Source: Holophagales bacterium
GTDB taxonomy: Bacteria; Acidobacteriota; Thermoanaerobaculia; Multivoradales; Multivoraceae
Direction of reading: 5' to 3'
NCBI GenBank assembly: GCA_009843505.1
Contig: VYDI01000008.1
Span: forward strand, 167,199-231,198
Length of the DNA: 64,000 bases
Shown: piece after piece, positions 51,421 to 59,901 of the stretch
How positions within the stretch are numbered: position 1 is the stretch's first letter
Layout: every line of letters starts with the position of its first letter
The notes under the pieces: generated by a model
Told to the model about the DNA's origin: nothing
The model's input: only the letters and a program-made list of their open reading frames with translations
The model's database searches: none
Made by a program: the position numbers and the translations under genes

Positions 51421-52446
51421 ATGAAAGTCCTTCGCACGCCCGACGAACGCTTCGCCAACCTTCCCGACTTCGACTACGAGCCCCGTTACACCGTTGTCCC
51501 CAGGGGCGACGGCGAGGGTGAGGGCATCCGGATCCACCACGTGGAGGCGGGCCCGGCGGACGGTCCGCTTGTTCTTCTCATGCACGGCCAGCCGACCTGG
51601 AGCTTCCTCTACCGCCGGATGATCCCGGTGCTGGTGGAGCGGGGGATGCGGGTCATGGCGCCCGACCTCGTCGGCTACGGCAGGTCCGACAAGCCGACCG
51701 AGCGGGAGGACTACACCTACCAGCGGCAGGTCGACTGGCTCGGCGCCTGGCTGCGCAGCAACGGCGTCGAGCACGCGACCCTGGTCGGCCAGGACTGGGG
51801 AGGATTGATCGGGCTGCGGCTGGTGGCGGACGATCCCGCGCGCTTCGACCGCGTGGTTGCCGCGAACACGGGCCTGCCCCTCCCGATGAACGTGTCGGAG
51901 GAAACGGTCCGGCAGATCGAGAAGTTCCGGAGCGAGGCGCCGACGCCGACCATCATGGAAATGCAGCAGCAGATCTCGCAGATGGGAGCCGATCCCGCGA
52001 TGAAGTTCGCATACTGGCAGAAGTGGACCTGGGAGACCGAGGACATTCCGGTCGGGATGCTCCTTGCGGGGAGCGTCGACGGGGTGACGCTCTCGCGCGA
52101 AGAGATCGCGGCGTACGACGCGCCCTTCCCCGACCCGTCGTACAAGGCCGGGATTCGCGCCATGCCCAGCCGGGTGCCGATGCTGCCGAACGACCCCTCG
52201 GTGCCGGCCCAGATCGCAGCCTGGAAGGTGTACTCGGAGTGGACGAAGCCGTTCCTGTGCGCCTTCTCGGACAACGATCCGGTGACGGGCGGCGCCAAGA
52301 AGCCCTTCGAGTCGAGAGTTCCCGGCGCGAAGGGGCAGCCCCACAGGACGATAGAGGGCGGTGGCCATTTCCTGCAGGAAGGCCGTGGCAGGGAGCTGGC
52401 CACGATCGCTGCCGACTTCATCGAACAGACACCAGTCGAGGGGTAG
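51421..52446 (+). CDS. Haloalkane dehalogenase-like alpha/beta hydrolase
   Basis: 341 residues from ATG 51421; the long open frame upstream is antisense to the carboxylase. The haloalkane dehalogenase signature is complete in the core: MHGQPTWSFLYRRMI (oxyanion-hole Gln-Pro-Thr-Trp; its halide-binding neighbour), D125 in VGQDWGGLIG as nucleophile with the adjacent Trp for halide binding, and H316 in GGGHFLQEG. The protein is about 40 residues longer than typical DhlA/LinB enzymes. It should hydrolyse a C-halogen bond to an alcohol and halide. Organohalides from marine organisms would be plausible substrates, but this is speculation. Confidence 0.9.
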   Translation: MKVLRTPDERFANLPDFDYEPRYTVVPRGDGEGEGIRIHHVEAGPADGPLVLLMHGQPTWSFLYRRMIPVLVERGMRVMAPDLVGYGRSDKPTEREDYTYQRQVDWLGAWLRSNGVEHATLVGQDWGGLIGLRLVADDPARFDRVVAANTGLPLPMNVSEETVRQIEKFRSEAPTPTIMEMQQQISQMGADPAMKFAYWQKWTWETEDIPVGMLLAGSVDGVTLSREEIAAYDAPFPDPSYKAGIRAMPSRVPMLPNDPSVPAQIAAWKVYSEWTKPFLCAFSDNDPVTGGAKKPFESRVPGAKGQPHRTIEGGGHFLQEGRGRELATIAADFIEQTPVEG

Positions 52447-52453
52447 CTCGGGA

Positions 52454-53176
52454 ATGGCTACCAGGCAACGCAGGCTAGTGCGGGGTGCGCAAGCAGGTGC
52501 CGCCCGGGTAGTGGCCAGGTTCCGCGTGGCGATCAAGCGACGCACGCTGGTGCTGGGTGCGCTGGTTCTCGTGGCGCTGACGGCGTCGACGGCCGCGGGG
52601 GTTAGCGGCTACCTGCGTTTCGCTCCGCGCCCGCTGGACACGACGGAAGCGAGACTGCTCGCCGGCGGCGGCGGTGAGGTCGACCACTGCGACCTGCCGA
52701 TCCTCGACGGCTCGGGCCTGACCGCCGACGAGATACCGATCGCCTACACCCCCGGCTGTGAGGGCTACACGGAGTGGCCGGTTCCGGTGCTGGCCGCCTG
52801 CACCGAGCCGCTTCCGGCCGGTGCGCCCGACCTGCGCGGCCTCTGGCTGGACCCCGACAGCGGGCACCTGGAACGCGTTGAGCAATGCGGCAACCGGGTC
52901 GTCGTGACCGCCGCGGGTCTGCTTCACGACATGCGTGCCGATGGCACTCTGCGGAATGGCGCCAACGACGTGAACCCGAGTTGCCTGCGGATCCGCAATC
53001 GGACGCGCTACCGGGACGGTGTGCTGCAGATGGACGGCTACGGCATCCCCTGGATCCGGGTCGAACGGTGGATGGAGGGCGACGAACTGCGCTGGACCCA
53101 TCCCCAGGCCGGCAGCCACCGGATGCGCCGCATCTGCCAGGTGCCGGCGGACCGCGTGACGCGCGAGCCCTACTGA
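52454..53176 (+). CDS. Hypothetical membrane-anchored protein
   Basis: 240 residues from ATG 52454, 7 bases after the dehalogenase stop. A basic N-terminus precedes one transmembrane helix (TLVLGALVLVALTASTAAGVSGYL), so the rest is outside the cytoplasm. The soluble part contains seven Cys residues (HCDLPI, GCEGY, ACTEPL, QCGN, SCLRI, RICQV), suggesting disulfides, and the strand APDLRGLWLDPDSG looks like a lipocalin-type GxW start. I do not recognise a defined family. Close spacing implies co-transcription with the dehalogenase. Confidence 0.65.
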   Translation: MATRQRRLVRGAQAGAARVVARFRVAIKRRTLVLGALVLVALTASTAAGVSGYLRFAPRPLDTTEARLLAGGGGEVDHCDLPILDGSGLTADEIPIAYTPGCEGYTEWPVPVLAACTEPLPAGAPDLRGLWLDPDSGHLERVEQCGNRVVVTAAGLLHDMRADGTLRNGANDVNPSCLRIRNRTRYRDGVLQMDGYGIPWIRVERWMEGDELRWTHPQAGSHRMRRICQVPADRVTREPY

Positions 53177-53204
53177 ATGGGGAGGGCGTCGGACCCGCCC
53201 TGAG

Positions 53205-53210
53205 CTACGA
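53205..53210 (+). promoter_or_regulatory. Possible -10 box TACGAT for the SIS isomerase gene
   Basis: TACGAT ends 7 bases before the ATG at 53218; no Shine-Dalgarno lies between them. Confidence 0.4.
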
Positions 53211-53217
53211 TGCCGTG

Positions 53218-53823
53218 ATGCTGGGCACGACCCTCGATGCGTCGGCCTACCTCGACCGCCTGCGGACGGAACTGGCGAGGATCGACGCGGCGGCGCTGGA
53301 GCGCTGGGCCGACTTCGTCTTCGACGTGTGGAGCCGGGGCGGCACGCTGTTCCTGGTCGGCAACGGCGGCTCCGCAGCGGCGGCGAGTCACCTGAGCGTC
53401 GACCTGGGCAAGGGCACCGTCGCGACGGACCGCCTGCGGGACGAGTCGCACCGCCGGCTGCGGGTGGTCAGCCTGACGGACAACGTGCCCTGGATCACCG
53501 CGGTCGCGAACGACCTGGACTACGAGCAGGTCTTCGTCCAGCAGTTGATGAGCGCTGCCGTGTCGGGCGACGCGTTGATCGCCTTCAGTGGTTCGGGCAA
53601 CAGCCCGAACGTGCTGGCCGCCGTGGACTGGGCGAACCGCCACGGGCTCCGCACCTTCGGCGTGACGGGATTCGACGGCGGCCGGCTGAAGGAACTTCAG
53701 CAGGACGGCGTCCACGTCGACCTGGACGACATGGCCATGGTGGAGAGCCTGCACGTGAGCCTCTTTCACTGGGTGGTGGACGACGTCTACGCCCGCACCC
53801 AGCAGACCGGGCGGTACGCCTGA
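53218..53823 (+). CDS. gmhA: SIS-domain phosphosugar isomerase (GmhA-like)
   Basis: 201 residues from ATG 53218; a GTG one codon earlier is an alternative and the upstream frame overlaps the previous gene. The SIS fold is shown by GGTLFLVGNGGSAAAASHLSVDLGKGT (phosphosugar-binding Ser-rich loop) and IAFSGSGNSPNVLAAVDWAN, both close to sedoheptulose-7-phosphate isomerase GmhA, which starts heptose synthesis for the lipopolysaccharide core. Bacterial relatives with the same sequence pattern also act on other phosphosugars. No other heptose genes are in the window. Confidence 0.85.
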   Translation: MLGTTLDASAYLDRLRTELARIDAAALERWADFVFDVWSRGGTLFLVGNGGSAAAASHLSVDLGKGTVATDRLRDESHRRLRVVSLTDNVPWITAVANDLDYEQVFVQQLMSAAVSGDALIAFSGSGNSPNVLAAVDWANRHGLRTFGVTGFDGGRLKELQQDGVHVDLDDMAMVESLHVSLFHWVVDDVYARTQQTGRYA

Positions 53824-53833
53824 GGACCGCGCC

Positions 53834-54697
53834 GTGGACTCTTCGTCGACGGGTCGCCGGATCGACCTGCTGGGCCGGGGCGCGACCTGGGCGCACGACA
53901 TCGCCGGGCCGCCCGGCGCGCCCACCCTGCTGCTGCTGCATGGCCTTGCGGCTACCGCGCTCCTGAACTGGTCGACGAGCTTCGCCGCGCTGGCGCGGGG
54001 CTTCCGCGTCGTCGCGCTCGATCACCGGGGCCACGGCCGCGGGATCCGGCGGATCGGCGCCTTCAAGCTGGAGGACTGCGCGGACGACGCGGCGGTACTG
54101 GCCGACCGGCTGGGCGTGGAGCGGGTGATCCCGGTCGGCTACTCGATGGGCGGCGCGGTGGCGCAGTTGTTCTGGCGGCGCCACCGGGATCGCACGGCCG
54201 GTCTCGTACTCTGCGCGACGAGTTCCCGTTTCGGCGGACCGCGGACCAAGCGGGCCGCTTCGGCGCTTGGGCCGCTGCTGTCGCTCGCGGCTCGGGTGGC
54301 GCCGCAGTCAATGTGGGACAGCATGGGCGAGCGGATGCTCGAGAATGTCCAGAACCCCAACCGGCGCCTGGCGTTGAAGGAGGAGTTGGGACCGACGGAG
54401 CCGGTCTCGGTGATCGAGGCCGGTGCCGCGCTTGCGCACTTCGATTCCAGTGATTGGCTGGGCGACATCGACGTGCCGGCTTCGGTCGTGCTCACGCTGC
54501 GTGACGAGCACATCCCTGCGCAGTACCAGGCGGCGATGGCGGAGGCGATTCCGGGCGCGGAGGTGCACCGGGTCGATGCCGATCACTACGCCTGCGTGGC
54601 GAGGCCGCGCCTGTTCGTGCCGGCGCTGTTCGCCGCCTGTCGGTCGGTGGCTTTGCGCGGCGCGTCGGTGCGCGCAGTGTCGGTCGCGGCGCCCTGA
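53834..54697 (+). CDS. Alpha/beta hydrolase
   Basis: 287 residues from GTG, 10 bases after the SIS gene. The fold is clear from LLLLHGLAATALLNW (oxyanion region), VVALDHRGHGRG, and the nucleophile elbow GYSMGGAVAQ with catalytic Ser near residue 103. The cap region (GPRTKRAASALGPLLSLAARVAPQSMWDSMGERML) and the late acid and His (DEHIPAQYQ, DADHYACVARP) follow. Members are esterases, lipases or acyl-transferases; the substrate is unknown. The last 112 bases lie antisense to the end of the RND transporter gene. Confidence 0.88.
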   Translation: MDSSSTGRRIDLLGRGATWAHDIAGPPGAPTLLLLHGLAATALLNWSTSFAALARGFRVVALDHRGHGRGIRRIGAFKLEDCADDAAVLADRLGVERVIPVGYSMGGAVAQLFWRRHRDRTAGLVLCATSSRFGGPRTKRAASALGPLLSLAARVAPQSMWDSMGERMLENVQNPNRRLALKEELGPTEPVSVIEAGAALAHFDSSDWLGDIDVPASVVLTLRDEHIPAQYQAAMAEAIPGAEVHRVDADHYACVARPRLFVPALFAACRSVALRGASVRAVSVAAP

Positions 54698-57600
54698 CGT
54701 CTGAGGTTCACCATCCGCTCCCACGCGACACGACTCCACGCGGTCACCTTCTCGACGCCACGGTCGACCAGGTCGTAGATGACGGGAACGACGAGCAGGG
54801 TGAGCAGCGTCGAGGTGGCCATGCCGCCCATCGTCAGCACCGCGATCGCGGCCCGGGCCTCGGAGCCGGAGGCGGTCGAGAAGGCGACCGGCAGCAGACC
54901 GCAGATCAGCGAAAAAGCCGTCATCAGGACCGGACGCAGGCGCGCCGGCCCCGCTTCGAGAATGGCCTCGCGGCGTGAACGACCGTCCTGGCGGAGCCGG
55001 TTGATGTAGTCGATCAGGAGGATCCCGTTCTTCATGACCAGCCCCATCAGCACGAGGAGGCCGATCCCGCTCATCATGTCGAGCGGCTTGTCCGCGAGCC
55101 TCAGGGCCAGGAAGGCGCCGATGAAGGAGAGGGGCGCCGACATCATGATCGTGATCGGGTGGACCAGGGAGTTGAAGAGCGATGCCAGGACCATGTAGAT
55201 CGCCGCGATCGCCAGCACGAAGGCGAAGAGCAGCGAGAGGCCCGTCTCCCGCATGACGACTGTCATGCCGCTTGGGACGAGCTGAGTCGGGGGTGCGAGA
55301 CCGATCTGCCGGCCGTACTCCTCGACCCGGGCGGCGAGTTCGGACTGCGCGACGCCCTCGGCGGCGTTGGCGGCGATCGTGATCTCGCGGGAGCGGTTCT
55401 GGCGGCTGATTCGGACAGCGCCCTCGCCGAGGCGGATATCGGCGACGTTCGTGATTGGAGTCAGTTGACCCGAGGCGGTGCGGATCTGGATGAGGTCCAG
55501 CTTGGCCGGCGTGTCGCGGTACTCGGGCAGCACCTGGACGCGGACGTCGTAGCGTTCGCCGCCTTCCTCGAAGGCGCCCAGCTTCTCGCCGGCGAGCAGG
55601 GTGCGGATCGTACGGCCGATGACCGTGGCCGGCACTCCCAAGTCGGCCGCGCGGTCTCGGTCGACATCGATCTCGATTTCGGGCTTGCCGGTTTCCCAAC
55701 TCGTGCCGACGTCGACGAACGCTGGATCGGACCTCATCAGGCCGACCAGCCGCTCTGAGTGGAACTCCAGGTCCTCCATCCGCGGCCCGCGCAGGCTGTA
55801 GGTGACGGCGCGCGCGCCCAACTGGTCGTCGCTCCCCGCGATCCAGTTGATCGGCGACACGGCGATCTCCTCGGCTTCCGGGACCCGCACCAGCAACCGC
55901 TCGCGGACCCGGTCCATGATCGCGAGCTGGCCGAGGTCGCGCTGGCGCTTGTTCGTCAACTGGACGTAGATCGAGGCTTGGTGGGGCTCCTGCCGGCTGC
56001 CGCCGCCGATCGTTGCGAAGCGGTTTCGGACCTCCGGGTCGGCCGCGAGCACCTCTTCGGCGCGTCGTGCCGCCTCCGCGGTGACGGCGAGCGGCGTACC
56101 GATCGGCATCTTCAGGTCCACGTTGAACTCGCTCCGGTCCTCCGTCACGAACAGGTCGAAGGGGAGGGTGCGGGCAACCAGGAAGCCTCCCGCCATGGCC
56201 GTCACGGCGACGACGATGGTGATCACGCGGTGGCCGAGTGCGCGCCGCAGAACCGCCTGGTAGAAGCGGTCGAGGGCGTCGAGAGCGCTGCCCAGCGCCC
56301 GGCTTACCGGGTCCTTGCCCTGGCGGGCCGTCAGCACGCGGCTGCCGAGCATGGGCGTGAAGGTCAGGGCGAACACGCTCGAGACGCAGACGGCGATCGC
56401 CATCACCATGCCGAACTCGTAGAACCACTGGCCGACGGTGCCCGTCAGAAACGCGATCGGCACGAAGACGGCGCATAGGGCGAGGGTGGTGGAGATGACC
56501 GCCAGCGTCACCTGACTGGCGCCTTCCTCCGCCGCTTCACGGCGCCCCAGGCCCTGCTCGATCCGCCGGTAGATCACCTCCAGCACGACGATCGCGTCGT
56601 CGATCACGACGCCTATCGCCAGGGACAGCGCCATCAGGGTCATCACGTTCAGCGTGAAGTCGGCCAGGTAGAAGAACGTGAACGACGCGATCACGGAGGA
56701 GGGGATCGCAAGTGCCGAGATCAGGGTCGACCTCGGGTTGCGCAAGAACAGGAGGACGACGGCGACCACCAGCAGGCCGCCCCAGAGCATGTTCGAGAAC
56801 ACGGAGTAGATTGAGTCCTCGATGAACACCGCCATGTCGCGGGTGATCAGGATCTCCATGCCGGGGGGCAGGTTGGACCGCAGTGCCTCGACCTCCGCCC
56901 GAACGGCTTCGGCAACGGCGACGGTGTTCGTCCCGCTTCGCCGGCGTACTTCCAGCGAGACTCCCTGCTGCCCGTTGAAGCGGGCCAGCGAGCGCTTCTC
57001 GGCCAGTCCGTCCTCGATCTTCGCGACGTCCCGGAGGTAGACCAGACGGCCGCCGCGCTCGGCGGCGATCAGGGCGCCGAAGTCCTCGACCCGCTTCACG
57101 CGGCCCGAGGTGGTCACGGTCCACTCGCGCTCGCGGCCCTCCACGCGGCCGCCGGCCGTCTCGGCGTTCTCGAGCAGCAGGGTGGAGCGGACGTCGTCGA
57201 TCGACAGCCCGTAGCCTGCGAGACGGACGGGATCGAGCCAGATCCGGACTTCACGCCGGCGCGAGCCGATGATCTCGATGCTGCCGACGCCGGGCAGGCG
57301 CTCGAGCCGGTCCTTGACCATGTTCTCCGCGATCTCGGACAGCTCGCGGACAGAGAGCGGGCCGCCCAGCATGACGGAGAGGATCGGCGTCGCGTCGGGA
57401 TCGAGCTGAACAACCACCGGATCCTCGGCGTCGAGCGGCAGCTCGGCGCGCGCCGGAGCGACCTTCTCGCGTACCTGTTGCGCCTTGACGTCCACGTCGT
57501 AGTTCGTCTCGAACTCGACGAAGACCTGGGAAACGCCTTCCGAGGAGACCGAACTCAGGTCGCGGATGCCCTCGATCGTGTTGATCTGCTCCTCGAGGAT

Positions 57601-57798
57601 GTCCGTGACCTCGGTCTCGACCGTCTCCGGCGATGCTCCCTCCAGGACCGTGCTGACGGTGACGAAGGGGACCTCGACGTCCGGGTTCAGGTCGACGTTG
57701 AGCCGGTTCAGCGACACCAGGCCCAGGACGACCAGGGCGAGGTTCAGCATCAAGGCGAAGACCGGCCGGCGGATCGACAGCAGCGGCAGGTTCAGCAT
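54586..57798 (-). CDS. RND efflux transporter permease (AcrB/HAE1-type)
   Basis: 1,070 residues, full length. The start LLSIRRPVFALMLNLALVVLG, the porter-domain entry VTVSTVLEGASPETVETEVTDILEEQINTIEGI, the TM4 Asp pair in ALSLAIGVVIDDAIVVLE and the second-half repeat (SLLFAFVLAIAAIYMVLASLFNSLVHPITIMMSAPL) give the usual twelve-helix trimeric proton antiporter. It exports drugs or other hydrophobic compounds from the inner membrane and periplasm with the adaptor encoded upstream. The outer-membrane channel must come from elsewhere. The 3' end runs into the alpha/beta hydrolase gene in the opposite sense. Confidence 0.95.
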   Translation of the reverse strand: MLNLPLLSIRRPVFALMLNLALVVLGLVSLNRLNVDLNPDVEVPFVTVSTVLEGASPETVETEVTDILEEQINTIEGIRDLSSVSSEGVSQVFVEFETNYDVDVKAQQVREKVAPARAELPLDAEDPVVVQLDPDATPILSVMLGGPLSVRELSEIAENMVKDRLERLPGVGSIEIIGSRRREVRIWLDPVRLAGYGLSIDDVRSTLLLENAETAGGRVEGREREWTVTTSGRVKRVEDFGALIAAERGGRLVYLRDVAKIEDGLAEKRSLARFNGQQGVSLEVRRRSGTNTVAVAEAVRAEVEALRSNLPPGMEILITRDMAVFIEDSIYSVFSNMLWGGLLVVAVVLLFLRNPRSTLISALAIPSSVIASFTFFYLADFTLNVMTLMALSLAIGVVIDDAIVVLEVIYRRIEQGLGRREAAEEGASQVTLAVISTTLALCAVFVPIAFLTGTVGQWFYEFGMVMAIAVCVSSVFALTFTPMLGSRVLTARQGKDPVSRALGSALDALDRFYQAVLRRALGHRVITIVVAVTAMAGGFLVARTLPFDLFVTEDRSEFNVDLKMPIGTPLAVTAEAARRAEEVLAADPEVRNRFATIGGGSRQEPHQASIYVQLTNKRQRDLGQLAIMDRVRERLLVRVPEAEEIAVSPINWIAGSDDQLGARAVTYSLRGPRMEDLEFHSERLVGLMRSDPAFVDVGTSWETGKPEIEIDVDRDRAADLGVPATVIGRTIRTLLAGEKLGAFEEGGERYDVRVQVLPEYRDTPAKLDLIQIRTASGQLTPITNVADIRLGEGAVRISRQNRSREITIAANAAEGVAQSELAARVEEYGRQIGLAPPTQLVPSGMTVVMRETGLSLLFAFVLAIAAIYMVLASLFNSLVHPITIMMSAPLSFIGAFLALRLADKPLDMMSGIGLLVLMGLVMKNGILLIDYINRLRQDGRSRREAILEAGPARLRPVLMTAFSLICGLLPVAFSTASGSEARAAIAVLTMGGMATSTLLTLLVVPVIYDLVDRGVEKVTAWSRVAWERMVNLRRQGAATDTARTDAPRKATDRQAANSAGTNRRGLATQA

Positions 57799-57805
57799 CG
57801 GAGCC

Positions 57806-58987
57806 TCAAGGTGCGTTGGGAAGCGGCGTGAGGGAAGAGTTCTCGCGGTCGCCTCCGGGCGGCGATTCGGCGGCCAGGATCGGCGCGCCGTCGGCCAGCC
57901 GTTCGATCAGGGGGCCTGTGATCACCGCGTCGCCGGGTTCGGCGCCGCTCCTGATCTCGACCCAGCGGGCGCCGGTCGCCCCGAGCGTCACCTCGGTCTG
58001 CCGCGCTCGTCCGGCCTGGGCGCTGAACACGTAGGCACGACCGTCGCGGTTCAGGACCGCGGCACGTTCGACGATGACGGCGCCGCCGGGGGTTCGCGGC
58101 CTGATCTCGGCGCGGACGAAGGCTCCCGCCTTGGCCCCTGGCACTTCGCCGGGAACCGGCGCCCGCACGCGGTAAGTGCGGCTCTCGGGGTCGATCCTCG
58201 CGTTCACCGAGGCGATCCGCGACTCGAAGGGCGCGGCCGCGCCCTCGACGATCAGCAGGGCCGGGTCGCCGACCTGGACCGGCGCCGCCGCCGCGGCGGG
58301 CACGTCGAGCTCGGCGGCGAAGCCTGTCTGCTCCTGGATCGTGACGACGACCGAACCCGGGCCGACGATCGCCCCTTCGTGGAGCTCCCGTTCGACCACG
58401 TGGGCATGGTAGGGACTGATGACCGCGGTTCGCACGAGATCCTGTTCGGCGCTCTCCACCGCGGCGAGTTCCTGCTCGACGCGGGCCCTTGCTACCGCCA
58501 GGTGAGTCAGTTGCTGGTCGAGTTGCTGGGTCGGAGCGACCTCCTGCTCGGCGAGCCGTCGGACCCGCTCCAGCTCCTGGCGGGCCTGCGCGGCCTCGGC
58601 CTGGGCCAGGGCCAGACCGGCGCGCGCCCGCTTCAGGTTGGTCTCGAACGGTCCTCGATCGAGTTGCAACACGACGTCGCCCCTGGCCACCTGGTCGCCG
58701 ACATCGAAGTAGACGGCGGCCAGCCGTCCGGAGACCTCGGGGCCGAGCTCGGTCAGACGAGGCGCGACGACCGAGCCGGAGGCCGTCACGAGGGCGTCGA
58801 CCTGGCCGCGGCGCACGCGGGTGGTCGGGGCGGATTCGCTGCGGAGGGTCGAAGCGGCGCCGGAGGCTTCCGTCTGGCCGGCTGCTCCGTCCGCGCCGGC
58901 GCCGCGGCAGCCGACACTCGCCAGATACAGGAAGAACAGGGCGCAGGCTGCGAGCGTCGCGCCGGCCTTTCCGTTCGTTGTGTCCAT
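57806..58987 (-). CDS. RND efflux periplasmic adaptor (MFP/HlyD family), lipoprotein
   Basis: 393 residues from ATG 58987; an upstream start at 59041 would precede the signal peptide and is rejected. The signal peptide ends in a lipobox-like LASVGC. Then come the barrel-sandwich halves (VTASGSVVAPRLTELGPEVSGRLAAVYFDVGDQVARGDVVLQLD), a long alpha-hairpin (residues about 120-190, ARAGLALAQAEAAQARQELERVRRLAEQEV) and the beta-barrel and membrane-proximal domains. It links the RND pump, encoded 7 bases downstream, with an outer-membrane channel. Confidence 0.94.
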   Translation of the reverse strand: MDTTNGKAGATLAACALFFLYLASVGCRGAGADGAAGQTEASGAASTLRSESAPTTRVRRGQVDALVTASGSVVAPRLTELGPEVSGRLAAVYFDVGDQVARGDVVLQLDRGPFETNLKRARAGLALAQAEAAQARQELERVRRLAEQEVAPTQQLDQQLTHLAVARARVEQELAAVESAEQDLVRTAVISPYHAHVVERELHEGAIVGPGSVVVTIQEQTGFAAELDVPAAAAAPVQVGDPALLIVEGAAAPFESRIASVNARIDPESRTYRVRAPVPGEVPGAKAGAFVRAEIRPRTPGGAVIVERAAVLNRDGRAYVFSAQAGRARQTEVTLGATGARWVEIRSGAEPGDAVITGPLIERLADGAPILAAESPPGGDRENSSLTPLPNAP

Positions 58988-59061
58988 GGCAGTTGTACCC
59001 CGTCGGACTGGTACGCTGCCGGTTGCCGCTCCAGGAATCATACAAGCGTCGGAGGACTCAG

Positions 59062-59901
59062 ATGCGCCCCGATTCTCGAAGAGTCACTGCTCCCGGTTTC
59101 ATTGTCTCGCTGGCGGTCCTGGGCATCGCGTTCGGGGTTGCGCCGTCTTCGGCCGCCGAGGAGTTCGACCACGTTCACCTGGTCGCGCCGGACACGATGG
59201 CGGCAGCGAAGTGGTACCACGAACTCTTCGGCGGCAGACTCGGCAAGAGCGGTCCCTTCGACTCCGTGTTCTACGGCAACGACATCCTGAAGGTTCGGGA
59301 AGGCGAGCCGACGAGCGGCAGCGGCGGTACGTCACTCGATCACATCAGTTTCTCGGTCGCGGACGTGACGGCGACCCTGGAGCAATGCGAGGCGGCCGGT
59401 GGCAAGGTCGTCGGCGCCGCGCGGCACGTGGAGACGGCTGGATTCACCTTCGGCTTCTGTGAAGACCCTTGGGGAACGCGAATCGAAGTGATCGACGACA
59501 TGGAGCACGGCGGTGCACCCGGTCTCCACCACGTTCACGTGTTCTCGAACGACGCGGTCGCGACGGCGGCCTGGTACGCAAAGCAGTTCGGCGGCGAAGT
59601 CGTCGCGTTCAAGGGGCTTGCCCCGCTGCACTCGATCCTCTACGACAACGGCGGCGACGAAACCTGGCTGATCGTCAACCAGGTGCCGGGGGAGCGGGCC
59701 GGCACCGACGGCACGGTGGTCGATCACATCGGCTGGCACACCACGGAGTACGATTCCTGGCTCGAACGGTTGCGCCGCGACGGCGTGAAGTTTGTCGTCG
59801 AGCCGCTGGTGTTGGACGCAGGGCACCGGATCGCCTACGTCGAGGGTCCCGACGGCACGAAGATCGAGCTTGTGGAGAACCTCGCCGGGCGGTCTCATTG
59901 A
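59062..59901 (+). CDS. Exported two-domain VOC (glyoxalase/bleomycin resistance) protein
   Basis: 279 residues from ATG 59062, with a clear Shine-Dalgarno (GGAGGA). A signal peptide (SLAVLGIAFGVAPSSAAE) is followed by two VOC modules: DHVHLVAPDTMAAAKWYHELFGGRLG with FCEDPWGTRIEVID, and HHVHVFSNDAVATAAWYAKQFGGEVV with YVEGPDGTKIELVEN. VOC proteins bind a divalent metal (His/Glu ligands visible in each half) and catalyse isomerisation, epoxide opening or C-C cleavage. Export of this fold is unusual outside environmental lineages. It overlaps the next VOC gene by 4 bases (TTGA). Confidence 0.88.
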   Translation: MRPDSRRVTAPGFIVSLAVLGIAFGVAPSSAAEEFDHVHLVAPDTMAAAKWYHELFGGRLGKSGPFDSVFYGNDILKVREGEPTSGSGGTSLDHISFSVADVTATLEQCEAAGGKVVGAARHVETAGFTFGFCEDPWGTRIEVIDDMEHGGAPGLHHVHVFSNDAVATAAWYAKQFGGEVVAFKGLAPLHSILYDNGGDETWLIVNQVPGERAGTDGTVVDHIGWHTTEYDSWLERLRRDGVKFVVEPLVLDAGHRIAYVEGPDGTKIELVENLAGRSH

